Positions 24,153 through 35,020 of a stretch of DNA of 64,000 bases are shown here, in pieces. The notes beneath the pieces were generated by a model that saw only the letters and a program-made list of their open reading frames with translations, did not search any database and had not been told where the DNA came from. The stretch is from Membranipora membranacea (Eukaryota; Bryozoa; Gymnolaemata; Cheilostomatida; Membraniporidae): positions 25,980,001-26,044,000 of the forward strand of contig OU612065.1 of NCBI GenBank assembly GCA_914767715.1, read 5' to 3'. Made by a program: the position numbers and the translations under genes. The number at the start of each line of letters is the position of its first letter. The first letter of the stretch is position 1.

Positions 24153-27100
24153 CTACAAATATAGAATGATATTATGGTGACAAACAAGAATTACAAAAGT
24201 GCAGGCTGCAAATCAGGGTATTGCATTGAATTCCATATCTGGAATAGCATCATTAGCTTTCTTTTGCAAAACAAAGGGCTTGCAAAAATAGCCAGTCCCT
24301 AGTAGCAATCTAGAAATGCCCTAATCATCGACACTGTAGGGGTATAATTACTGTTTGCAATTTTGTAAACAAGACAATTTCTCAGGCTAATTATTCATGC
24401 TACTAGGGACAGCCAATCAGATAACAGTCAGATGGGTCCCTGTGTTTAGTGTCCTAACCGTATAACGCTATGATACTATTTCCATTCTAAGAGAAGAATC
24501 TAATTCAGTGGGGTATTGGTATGCCAATCTTGGTGAGTGGGTGTCATGACACTATTCTAAAGCAACGCTTTTAATTATAATCCCCTAGCTTTCTACCAGC
24601 AAGCTGCTATCAACCAGCAGTGTGTGCCAGCCAGTCAAACAAGCTATCTGATTGGTTCAGAGCCAACACATTGGGTAGGTAAACCACAACTTCAGCTATG
24701 TACAGCAAGAATAACTTACCCCCTACACAGTCACATATCAATGTATGATAACAAATGAAACAATATCTGGTAAAATCGACTCACCTGACTATAAGTAGAG
24801 AAATGAGAACAATAGCTAGAACAAACACTGTGACAGCCACTCCCACTACTATAAGTGTAACCGTCTCTTCTGGCATTTGAGCGGCTGGGGCTGAGGTAAC
24901 AGCGGCGGGCATTGGCGCTGAATATAATCGGAGATAACATCATCAGACTTACATGCAGGTACACATTGAGCCAAAAAGTACCCTGGGCTTCAAAATATAC
25001 TTTTACCTCACCAGACCGAATAAATGTTGAATACAAATCGTTACGAATAAAGTAATGGTAGAGATGTCCCAAAAAAGCAATGGAAATGATGGGAATAAAA
25101 CATAGACAAAACACACAACACTGTGTGTTTTGTCTATGGAATAAAATATGTAAGGTGTTTGACTTATGAAAATATCCTCTGTAATTAGGAGTTATTACAC
25201 ATCAGATTCATGTACTCAGAGCTTGGAGTTTGGGGCCTATGTCTAAAACTCCCTGTTTAGATGTCACCAGGGAGGGATATCCCACCCTCCCTGATGTCAC
25301 CCTGAGTAACAATTTATAAGTTGAGTTGTCTCCTCAGCAAACATGGGAAAGCAACTCTTTTTTTGTACAATGGTATTAACAAAGAAATTCATTTCCTCCC
25401 TGTTTCCTTAATACTTTGGACTTCATAATTAACCTTATTTATTATTAAGGCTATGGTGCTCTCACATACCTGTCCATGTCGCAATCTGAGAAGATCTCAA
25501 ATCATTATCATAATAATCAACGGTGTGAAAAGCACAATCATAATTTTGTGCTGGATCCAAACCACATAATGTTGTAATCGAATCCTCTGTGAAGTTAAAA
25601 CGAAACAGGATAGGATTGTCCTCATCAGAGCTGTCGCTTCTATGGCAAGACATCTAAAGTAAAAAGAATTTGGTATATAATTGTACATCATCAAAGAAAT
25701 GCTGTCAACTTAGCCTGTTAACAACTCAACATGGCTGCGTGTTTCTATAAATTGGGAATCAGTGCTCAATATAACTTCACTCACCAAAACATGGTATAAC
25801 TTGCCTTGGGACCAAGAATGAAATTTTGTATTCAATTATTAACCTCATCTTTAGATGTGACATGGTAAAGATTGATCTAGTTAGAACACCTCATCGTCTT
25901 AGCCATGGCCAAATGGTCCAAGGAAGTATAAAACCGCAGTATAAATCACTTCACCTTGCTAGCACCAGTTATATACAAACTTACATGAATTTGTCCGTTG
26001 TTTGAAATAATAAATTTGCTCATAAAATATGATTACTGACTTTTGTATATATTTTGTACTCGGGATGATGAAGAACAGAGTCGTTCCACCTCAAGTGATA
26101 TGATGCTGTAAGACACGATGAAGGACTGGTTGATGACTGATCGCTGCTGCTTTGGTAACTGAATACTGGCGGATCAACAATTAACTGGTATGGTAAATCT
26201 GCAAATATAATAACAGCAATCATGAAACCTGATAATCAGGTGAAACTGGACCACATGCTGTTTTTTGACCTAGAAAAGTATTCTTAATTAGACTGAGAGC
26301 TCTAGAATATTAACAAAAATACGATTCCTTCGCACTTACGGAATACTCTCTAAAGTTACCCAAAAAAGGTAATATTGGATGCATTTGCACAAAGATATCT
26401 AAATAGAAAATTAGGCTAGACTAGAGTAAAATGACACTGGTTTACTCACGTTTGTAGGGTACCTCAATCCTTATTGATGGAGAAAATTTACCCCAGTCAT
26501 CTGTCATCGCTTTGATCTACAAACAATCTGGTGGGGTTAATGTGATGTGTCGCCTTTTCCGATAGTAATGATGTGTTTGTGAGCAATGAACTTTAGAAAA
26601 AGGAAGAGAAAAAAAGACGACAATGACATACTTGGTTAGAATTTTTGTAATAAGGAGTTTTCTTTTCAGCATACAAGAAAGGGCTACTCCCATATATAAT
26701 GTCTTATGGACATACATGAATGGAAAATAATCATCAGTTGAAAAGTGGCGAGATCATAAACTTTGTATCCCTGGTTTTACCGATGATTACACTTGGGAAA
26801 GAATATGCAGACATCCTTCCAAAACAAATGTACAATTTATACAACACTGACCTTGAGTGTGAGGGTTGATCCCCATTCAGTATTGTTGAACACCAGATGA
26901 GTGGTATTTCCTGGAACAGTAACTTCATCAATGATTTTGATATAAGTCATATTCACACCATCAGTTTTGTTTAGATGCTGGAAGCTGACTAGATAGTTGG
27001 TGATGACTCCTCTGGGTTTCTCTGGTGGTGACCAGGATATGATAGTCTGATTGAAGGTTAAATTATACTTCACATCAACGGGAGGTGAGGGGGCTGGAAC

Positions 27101-30100
27101 CATAAAAATATCTTAAGTTTGTACAAACAGAGATTTGCCCGATATTGTTAGATTTAGCATGTAGAACAGTAACATGAAAATAGAACAACACAGGGTGAGG
27201 GTAACTCCGACATTATCAGAGAATTATTTTGTTGCAATGGCGCTTCCCGTTCTTTACCCAACAGCAACACAAATGGTTCTTATGCTATCATAACTCTGGT
27301 CGAAACATGAATTTTACAGTAAACCAATGTATCTAACTGAAATAGGCTGGCAGATGAATATTATAAATTAAGATGATGCCAAAAGTACCTCTTGTAGGTG
27401 TAGTATAGTTCACAGTAGTCTTAGCACCATATCCCATAGCATTGGTTGTCTCAATAGTGATGTTATACATTGTACCGGCTTCTAAAGGTGCGTTGCAATA
27501 AAACAGCATACTGTCACAGAAAATCTCTTCAGTCGGCGCAGTGTGAGACTCGGCATACATGATGTATGTGTTATTACCTGAGCAATGAGGGTCTCCGGGC
27601 TAAAACATAGAATTTTGATCATTCTGAATCAAAAATCATTTTTATCCTATTATAAGCAGATTTAAAGATAACCCCTTTTCAGCTCCTTTTCCCTATGCTG
27701 CGCGGGTTTAAAAGTACCAAACGGGAGATAGGACAACTCTGAATGAGGGCCTAAATTAAAGCTCAGAAAGTCTATTGACAGACCATTGAAAGGACAGTTC
27801 GACTGTGCGTTCAAAATTGTCTTATCTACCTTGCTATTGCCTTAGTTTTAGGTCTCAAACTACGCTGGGTTGCTGGTGGAAGCATTTCATTGTCAACTCG
27901 GGAAGGGAAAGTGGTTGATAATGAAATGCTACTACCAGCAATCCCGTCATAATTTGAGTTCTTTGAATTCACTTTATCATAAGAATGAATCAATATTTTA
28001 AAATTTTACTGAAAACTATACATACCTTGAATTTTACTTTCAGGTCAATATCATATTTATTTTCTAGAAGAATTTTAATGCCCTTTACAGCGACCGGGTC
28101 TGGATCTGAAAGAAAATGAGAGATAATCATTAAAAACAATAGACAATAGATGTATGACATAATGAAAGCTCTGGTACTTTCAGCAACAACTTTAACCTTA
28201 GAGAAGCTTTTACATGAGTGAAATTCTATAAAAAACCACCCTTGTGATTCCTGTATTGAGGGCGGAATACCAAAATAAAACACTTCTACTTGATAATGTA
28301 TGAAAATCAGCTTTTAAACCTGTAACATGAATTTTGACCCCTGAATCCCCGACTATTTGTATCGAAGACCACATATTAAAATTATTTTACCAATGCTACC
28401 ACCTTGAGAAGGGTTGTATCATGACAATAAATGTGATATAGGGAGCTCGGGTAACGAGCATGTGTAAATACCTGAACAATCTAGAGTTGTCACAGACTTA
28501 GGATCTGAGGATGTGTTAAACTCTTGACCAGCGAACTCTGTGCTACAGACAACATCAACTGAGTACGGCGTAGAGTGAACAAGATCATCAAACTCAGTGT
28601 GGCATTTCTCGTCATCACATGTGAATAGTTGTCTTCTCTCAACTCTGCCACCGTGCAGCATGGATGCCGAATACATGTTTGGCATCAGCTTTGATGGATC
28701 CTTCGGTAAAGGGAATGTAACTCTAAACATGGAAGTTGATGTGTTGTATATCACAACATCGTAGCTATCAATTTTGATCAAAAATTGGTCAATTAAAGGA
28801 CTAGTGTAGTTGAAACTAATGTTTTTAGACATCTGATCGTTGTTAAGTTGAAGGGTGTAGTTATTAGTCTCCAGAGCACCGACGCATTCATGTATCAGTA
28901 GTTCTGTGTGTCTGGTAGTCGAGATAGTAGAATTGGTTATGTAGGGAATTTGGTTTGAATTCTCATACATGGTGATGTTGATATCTCCAGAGCAACACTG
29001 ATCATCTACCTGAAATTGATTCCAAGACATTATTATCAGTATATGACCATACAGTGAGAGGTCAGACTGAAACAAAAGCATAGAGTGTAAAGTCTATGTA
29101 TTTTTTGTCTACAGCAGCAAGGCTACTGAGGAAAGCTACACTCAATTATTGCATAAAAGGTTGGGCTTGCCGGCCCTGGTAGAAATGGTGAACCAACTTT
29201 CACAATTCTGTGGGTGTACTTATCAATAGGTCGAATGAGTACATTGGAATATCAGAGATAAAACGACACCTACAGTATACAGGGAAATTTTGTTTTTAAA
29301 TCATAAATTGGATACATATAGTTATGTCATGGAGAGTACAGATAACCTCTACATGGTACGTTGTTTACTTACTTGCCATGAGATAACAGTCTGCCAACAC
29401 ATGGATGTCCTATTCAACATACTTGAAACTTCCAAGTGCCCAACATCTGTACAATAAATGTGATCATTAAAATGAAAAAGCCGATAGCATGACATGCTTT
29501 AGGTTCTGTTGCAGAGACATAAGCGTGAACTCCTTGATATGAGTGGTAGTAAAAAGGGCTAGGCTACACATGGACATGGCGCACAAGCACTCAGAGGTGG
29601 TACTGTGTGATCAGAATAACTTCAAGTGAAATTCCCGATTTCGAACTATTTGATGAAGCAGACGCATATGAGCTTTTTAGTGGTATATATGTATGTAAAC
29701 AGTCTATCGGACATCCTCAAACTCTTTCTTTGCTGATATACATACATGGAGATAAAATGAAGATTGTTTCTCTTACCAATAAATGGCTGTGCCTGAATTA
29801 CAGCTTCATAAAGGATAAACCGATATCCATATTTCTGAAGTTGAACGGTATCACCAATCACCGGAGTTGAAGAGGAAGTGTTGACATTGCACAGTTTGTA
29901 TGTCCAAACTCCAATCATCTTGTCAAACCGATAAATACCAACTAGATCTCCGTCCAAAGAGACATTCAATGTGAGGTTGACATCTTTATAGTTGATTCCC
30001 TGTAAAATATGTAATATACTCTTAAATTGTGCACAGGTATCTGTTCAAGTGTAGATTTTTCTTTTAAAGGAAGCCCCATAGACTTATTATTTAGTCTATG

Positions 30101-30928
30101 GGAAGCCCCAATTTGGGACTTCTCATAACAAACAACAATTAAATTACTCAATTTTATCTCCACATAGATCAGAACTAGTCATCACCTGAATTTTCAGGTC
30201 TTGTTGGAGAGTTAAGCATACCGACAAGATAATTTATGTGTTACACCGGTCAATATCTACTTTGCCACAATTCAAGCATCTAGATAGTGTTGTTGTTGCT
30301 GGCAAGGATGAGAAATGAAAGAACATAATATGAAGAATACCGCTCACCATTGCATAAACTTTGACTAAGGTGTAGCTCCTCTTGAGTTTGACAGCCCAGT
30401 ATGTAAGGTTTCTTCCTCCATATGCAGGGTGCGCTTGGGTGTACATATCTCCATCCATACCAAAGTCAGCTAGGTAAGATGCTTGATTCGGTGTAGTTTT
30501 CATGGTGTAGTTTAAGACATCTACAAGAAGAAGCAATACACAAAACTAAAAGCATTTTCTTTTCTTAAAAATGATTATCATGCCAATAAAAGTATTAAAG
30601 GAAAAAGTCAATCATATTTTCAAACCAGGAAGTAAGAAGGGAGAATGTTAGACTAAATAGGAGAGAGATACACCAAAGGTTGATTGAATGCTCCCCCGGT
30701 TGCAATCAAAACAATGACATCTGCACCCCCAATCGCCTGGCAGTGAGTAACATGCGCACTGACCGATTGCACCATACTTATACACATACCTTGTTTGGTG
30801 ACATTGTAGAGAGATGTTATGTTTTCTACTGTAGTCTGGTGTCTGATGGTTCCTCTAACTTCATCATAGTTGGTACCTCCACTCACACAAGTTACCAAGA
30901 GCGCTAATAGGAAAACCACCGTCTGCAT
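24059..30928 (-). CDS. FN3-domain type I membrane receptor-like protein
   Basis: Complete gene of 771 residues. Exons: 30928-30790, 30520-30348, 29999-29777, 29446-29373, 29009-28472, 28105-28026, 27599-27389, 27093-26852, 26516-26450, 26198-26041, 25653-25470, 24917-24785, 24152-24059 (2,316 nt, in frame). Order: signal peptide (1-17); discoidin-like beta module (about 46-178, with LTYWAVKL and YTLVKV); FN3-like modules at about 179-382 (two), 383-479, 480-582 (classic, with ISWSPPEKPRG) and 583-696; transmembrane helix about 715-740; tail 741-771. Many NxT/S sites fit an extracellular protein. Introns alternate between phase 1 and phase 0, so each module is a phase-1 unit made of two exons. 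No kinase or phosphatase domain follows; the tail holds only two tyrosines (SYFSL, SEYTS). I do not recognise a named orthologue. It could be an adhesion protein, a co-receptor or a cytokine-receptor-like molecule. Confidence 0.88.
24222..24410 (-). repeat. Dispersed repeat with TGCTACTAGGGAC ends
   Basis: Positions 24,222-24,307 match 21,275-21,360 inversely. GTCCCTAGTAGCA (24,295-24,307) faces its inverse at 24,398-24,410, giving 13-bp inverted ends around about 90 bp. Confidence 0.5.
25093..25146. mobile_element. 38-bp CATAGA foldback insertion with 8-bp TSD
   Basis: Insert 25,101-25,138 has two perfect 17-bp arms (CATAGACAAAACACACA and its inverse) around a 4-nt loop. It is bracketed by GAATAAAA at 25,093-25,100 and 25,139-25,146. 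Exact duplication on both sides marks it as an insertion. It lies in the intron before the membrane exon of the receptor gene. Confidence 0.75.
25260..25301. mobile_element. CAGGGA-type foldback insertion with direct repeats
   Basis: A palindrome with CAGGGAGGG and CCCTCCCTG arms (25,268-25,293) sits between two copies of GATGTCACC (25,260-25,268 and 25,293-25,301). The outermost C and G can be assigned to either the repeat or the element, so the duplication is 7-9 bp. It lies in the same intron as the CATAGA insertion. Confidence 0.65.
27853..27960. repeat. Imperfect 45-bp inverted repeat
   Basis: The left arm (27,853-27,897, containing TTGCTGGTGGAAGCATTTCA) and right arm (27,914-27,960) are inverted copies at about 80% identity with a 16-nt spacer. 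It is an older foldback element in a receptor intron; no clear target duplication remains. Confidence 0.6.
30069..30108. mobile_element. 24-bp CATAGA foldback insertion with 8-bp TSD
   Basis: Insert 30,077-30,100 is CATAGACT, an 8-nt loop, then AGTCTATG. It is bracketed by GGAAGCCC at 30,069-30,076 and 30,101-30,108. It has the same terminus and duplication length as the copies at 25,101 and 52,189. It lies in the receptor intron between exons 2 and 3. Confidence 0.75.
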
Positions 30929-32585
30929 CTTTATCTTAAGCTCTACACCTGAGTCAGCAGAACAATAATCAGTCAGTAGAATGAAATTGAGACCATGTAC
31001 ATATCTGTAGGCTACTTACAGCCTTAACAAATTATGGAACACCCTGAGGACAAGCCTAGGACTACCCTACACGTTCCATACTGTTTATGTGCTCATAGTC
31101 CAAGTCAACTGGGAATTTGTCAGGAAAATTGTAAACAGCAGTGGACTACATGGTGTTATATCTCATCATATATAACCAACCCACTAAAAATGATAAAAGA
31201 CGGGGCCGGCATTTGAGCTAGCATCATGCAGCCAAATGAATTTCCCGTCCCGCCTCCCTATTTTTGTTATGATCAAAGAGTCATACATATTTATTTTTCT
31301 CATACAAAAGGGGTGATTGAAGTCAGGAAGCCACTCTGTGGCCCCTGTATATCCAACTATTTGATGTGCCAGACCAGAAGTCTAAGCTAAGGCCATTCAA
31401 AAATAGGAACTTACTAATAATTAAGAATGAATTGAATAGGCTACTGATATAAGTTTAATTTTTTAATACATTAAAAATTATAAGAAATAGCAAAACAACA
31501 CACACAGATGTAGGCTGGGCCTCTGGGGTGTACATGAGCATGTTTTGTGCCCATTGTCAAGATTTATTGGTACTGGATATAGCTAGATAGGCTTATAAGC
31601 AGATGTGAGTCAGCGAGTGAGTGAGTGTGATATTATTGTGCCTGACTTTTGTTTGAACAAGTTGTTGCAATTAAATTCCCAAGACACTTACCTTACTCCT
31701 TGCCTAAATTAACTGAAGCAACATACAAAGGTGACTCATGTCATTGACTGCTCCTGAGAACAAATTCAGAGATTATATTGATTGAAGAAGAAAACAGTTT
31801 TCAGCCTGATCAGCACTGGGTGAACTGAAATGTTTAGGTAGTAGTAGATATCCAATGTTGTTAGCCCAGAATTATATTGTTTACTAGTTGTGAGGGTCTT
31901 CGCTAATATCCATGCTCATTTCAGGAAAGAAGGCTCTAGTTGAATTCTATTGGCTGATTGGCAGGAAGTGTGTAAAAGCGCGCGTAAGCTGAGCAGTTAT
32001 CAGATTCTCGATTTATACAAATAACAATACTGATAATAATAGCACTTACTTCCTTCATAGGTATTATAATTGTTGGTTATGATGAACCTAGGATGAACCA
32101 ATGCGCTCACAATTTACACTCAACCCTGGTACAGTCTAACTGTCCCATTAATAAATTGTTCTAGAAAGTAGGTGCAGGGAGAGCGGGTGTGAGGACTGAC
32201 TCTAGTCAACAAGTTATTTTTACTTTTAGAAAACCTCAATAAATAAATAAATATTTGCTCACAATGATTCTCTCTAATTCTATACTAGTTCTATATCCTT
32301 GGCTCTATCTATCTATTATCATTTCCTTATTCAAACATCAGAATCCATAGAGTTATTATATACTCTAGAGTGGACCAGGGAGTGGACAATGCAGTGCTAA
32401 AAACGTCCTACGTAATTATTGCGAAATCCATGACACAACGCGATTTTTTTTTTATCGACTATCAACGTATTCACCAACTTCAGGTAGGTTTGCAGACTCC
32501 AGTAATGTGGCTAGCCATATGTCCGTTAACGCTCCAGGTCGGCTAGGGTGAATGGCCCGCGACAGTCAAGTCAGGTAATACTAGA
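30929..32585. other. Receptor gene 5' flank
   Basis: Should hold the promoter of the FN3 receptor on the minus strand, but no TATA box or other core element is clear. A LINE-tail-like motif lies at 32,228-32,252. No gene is seen. Confidence 0.4.
32228..32252 (+). repeat. AAAACCTCAATAAA tail motif
   Basis: AAAACCTCAATAAATAAATA is preceded by CAAGTTATTTTTACTTTTAG, which it shares in part with the copy at 10,799. A likely retroposon 3' end. Confidence 0.5.
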
Positions 32586-33181
32586 CAAACAGTGCCGAAC
32601 AGGGGTAACTGTAAATTGCTGAACAGGCTGAACAGACTGAACAGCTGAACAGAATTTCTCAGACTACTATTTGTTTGATTCTTTACATGATTGGCTAATT
32701 TTGCATAAGCATGGACAATTCTTTATATTTTTCTCATTAAATTATTTATTTTAAGTTTGCATTCACCTTGGTTTCTTTCAATTTTATGCACAGCAAATTT
32801 TTTGGCATGACACGACTAGTGAATGGATGGAAAATAGCCCCCCCCCCCCCCCCATAAACAAAGCTTGTTAAGACTGGCTAGATGGAAGGTTGAGCTGGAT
32901 AATGTTTCTGGTATCCAATTTCCAGAACACCATCAGATTTTGTCATAATTGGCATATTGATTGCTTCATTTGCTTGCCCTAAATTGGTTATATTAGGTGC
33001 CAACAGGAACTTAGTGACTCATCAAATCATTTGGTTAGGAGGAATGTGTTTGACCTTGGTTTGACAAGTGATAGTCAGCCAGAGAAATGATAACAAATAA
33101 TAATTTTAGTCTGAGAAATTCTGTTCAGCTGTTCAGTCCGTTCAGCCTGTTCAGCAATTTACAGTTACCGGCCAAACAGTG
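32586..33181. mobile_element. Non-autonomous DNA transposon with 63-bp inverted ends
   Basis: The left arm 32,604-32,666 and right arm 33,107-33,169 are inverted copies differing at one position. Each carries four tandem CTGAACAG-type subunits. The direct repeat CAAACAGTG flanks both sides (32,586-32,594 and 33,173-33,181), giving a 9-bp target duplication. Long inverted ends with a 9-bp duplication fit Mutator-like elements. The interior (a C-run near 32,835 and an AT-rich part) has no coding capacity. Confidence 0.7.
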
Positions 33182-33760
33182 ATTCTTTTCAGGGGCAGAC
33201 AGGGGACAAAAAGATTTGTGTTATCCCCTTAAAACGCCAAAATCTCAACTGCAAACACACCATCGCGATAAATTCACACTTACCTGGTTAGCCGGTTTTT
33301 GGCCCTGCCACTTGCCTACCAGCCAGTTAAACTGTGTCCTCTCTTTAACTAAAATGTTACACACTCAGTGAGTTCATTTTATCTGTGAAGTATAATGACT
33401 TCCAATTATACAAGATGTGCAAGTAACCCGTGGCTCAAAATTTTCATCTTAAAGATTTCAGTTTTAGTTTGGCTATGTCATTAATTCCCTCTCCTGGGTG
33501 GCCACTCGTTTTTGTATTGCCAAAACTATTCAAGCCAACACAGCAGGTTAAATCGATAGATTCATAAACTCTTCTGCTGAGTCGCTGAATAACAAGAAAA
33601 CGTCGAAAGGACAACTCAAGATACGTACTTGTCCAGATTGACTCTAGATTTTCTTGAATTCCCTCACTCAGCCTGAAAAATTGTATGAAAATGACAATCA
33701 GTTATCAGATAGAGATAGAGAGGGATTGTTTTATTGCGTATCATCAATGATGAAGCAAAA

Positions 33761-34107
33761 TTATGGTGACTGTAAGAAGGCGTTATCATTTAGGAGTCTG
33801 ATACTAAAAGGTATGAAACTGTTTAAAAATCGAGTTGTGCGGCACTTAGCTGATAAAAAATTTTTCCTACCTGGAACATTATGTTTGTTAAAAATATGCT
33901 CTTCGTCATTAATAAAATTTACTGCAGTACTGAAAATTCGGTCTGAGATCAAATAGGGAATGTCACAGCTGTATGAGACAGAAAAAGGAGATAATAGCTG
34001 CGATCTCTCCTTGGCCGTGCAAGAGTTAAATCAAACTTCTGAATTATATAATAAAATCGGTAATATACAATTATGGAGAAAACACCATAATATTTCGTCT
34101 TTGCAAC
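33761..34107 (-). pseudogene. Probable LINE reverse-transcriptase C-terminal remnant
   Basis: One minus-strand frame is open for about 115 codons. It contains LTLARPRRSQLL, then DIPYLISDRIF and near its end RTTRFLNSFIPFSIRLLN, stopping at 33,761. R-T-x-x-F-x-x-S-F-I-P-x-x-I-R-L is a hallmark of the C-terminal end of many non-LTR retrotransposon ORF2 proteins (normally ending in L-W-N). The frame is broken upstream by TGA near 34,110, and no catalytic domain remains. The plus strand is also largely open here, so orientation rests only on the motif. Confidence 0.45.
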
Positions 34108-34731
34108 TCAAATCTTCAGTTACTGAGGGCGTAATTAGAGACTTTAATAATATTTCATCGATGGGTACATATAATAGTATACAATGTGAATTCAAATCTT
34201 TTAACCAATGTTATATACATCATTGGTCCAAGTCTTTCTATTTGCACTCACTACTACGTTCTACCAACTGTCAGAGAACTATACCCACAAGACTGATATT
34301 AACATGGTTATATTAGTGCTGAGAAAGCCGATATAATTTTGCTCTCTCACCGATGTTTGTGAGAGATATTTCTGATTTCTCACCATACTCAAAATCAGAG
34401 ATCATTTGGTTCAGGGGGGGGGGGGAGGGGTGTTTGTAATGCAATTTTCGCTGATGTTTGTTTATTTGTAAATATAATCATGAACATCATATACAGACAG
34501 GACACAGCTAATGTGGCTGGCAAGTGGCAGTGAAAAAATTAAGCTAGCCCGGTAGTTTCTAATTCATCACATTGATATGTTTGCGGTTAAGATTTTGGCT
34601 CATATTTTAATGGGAAAACATAGACACATTTTCCACTGGCTGCGAGTGAAAATACCTGCAAGTGATCCACATAGTGTCATAAAATTTTTTCAGAGAAAAT
34701 GGCTATTAGCGCTCTAAAAATCTAAATTTCC

Positions 34732-34941
34732 ATGTGCAATACGTATATTCTCAATGATAAGTTATATGATACAGGCACTAGCCATGCGCAACCAGATTGC
34801 GTTGTGTCATGGATTTCGCAACAATTAAGTAGGACAAAACCTGATGCTATTTTTGTACACATTGTCCACTCTAGCGTATATAATAACTCTATGTCAGAAT
34901 CACACACTGAAGTATATGGATGGTTAGTTAAAGAGCTCTAA
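34732..34941 (+). other. Unrecognised 69-codon open frame cut by a palindrome
   Basis: The plus frame reads as ordinary protein (for example CVVSWISQQLSRTKPDAIF) and ends inside the palindromic insertion at 34,924. Without the insertion the frame would end at once after EVYGW. No domain is recognised; it may be debris of a mobile element. Confidence 0.2.
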
Positions 34942-35020
34942 CTCCGGTGGTTCAGTGGCATTACATTATCGTGTAATGCCACTGAACCACCGGAGTTAGA
35001 GCTCTTTAACTAATGGATGG
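34916..35020. mobile_element. 90-bp palindromic element with 7-8 bp TSD
   Basis: Two perfect 42-bp arms (34,924-34,965 and 34,972-35,013), starting TTAGTTAAAGAGCTC, surround a 6-nt loop. ATGGATGG flanks both sides (34,916-34,923 and 35,013-35,020; the last arm base is shared). Perfect arms suggest a recent insertion or active gene conversion. The duplication length fits hAT-type elements. Confidence 0.8.

Noticed and set aside
29079-29098. CATAGAGT...AGTCTATG hairpin
   Set aside because: It has the right terminus but no flanking direct repeat and a mismatch in the arms.
32346-32371. CATAGAGT...ACTCTAGAG hairpin
   Set aside because: The right end departs from CTATG and there is no target duplication.
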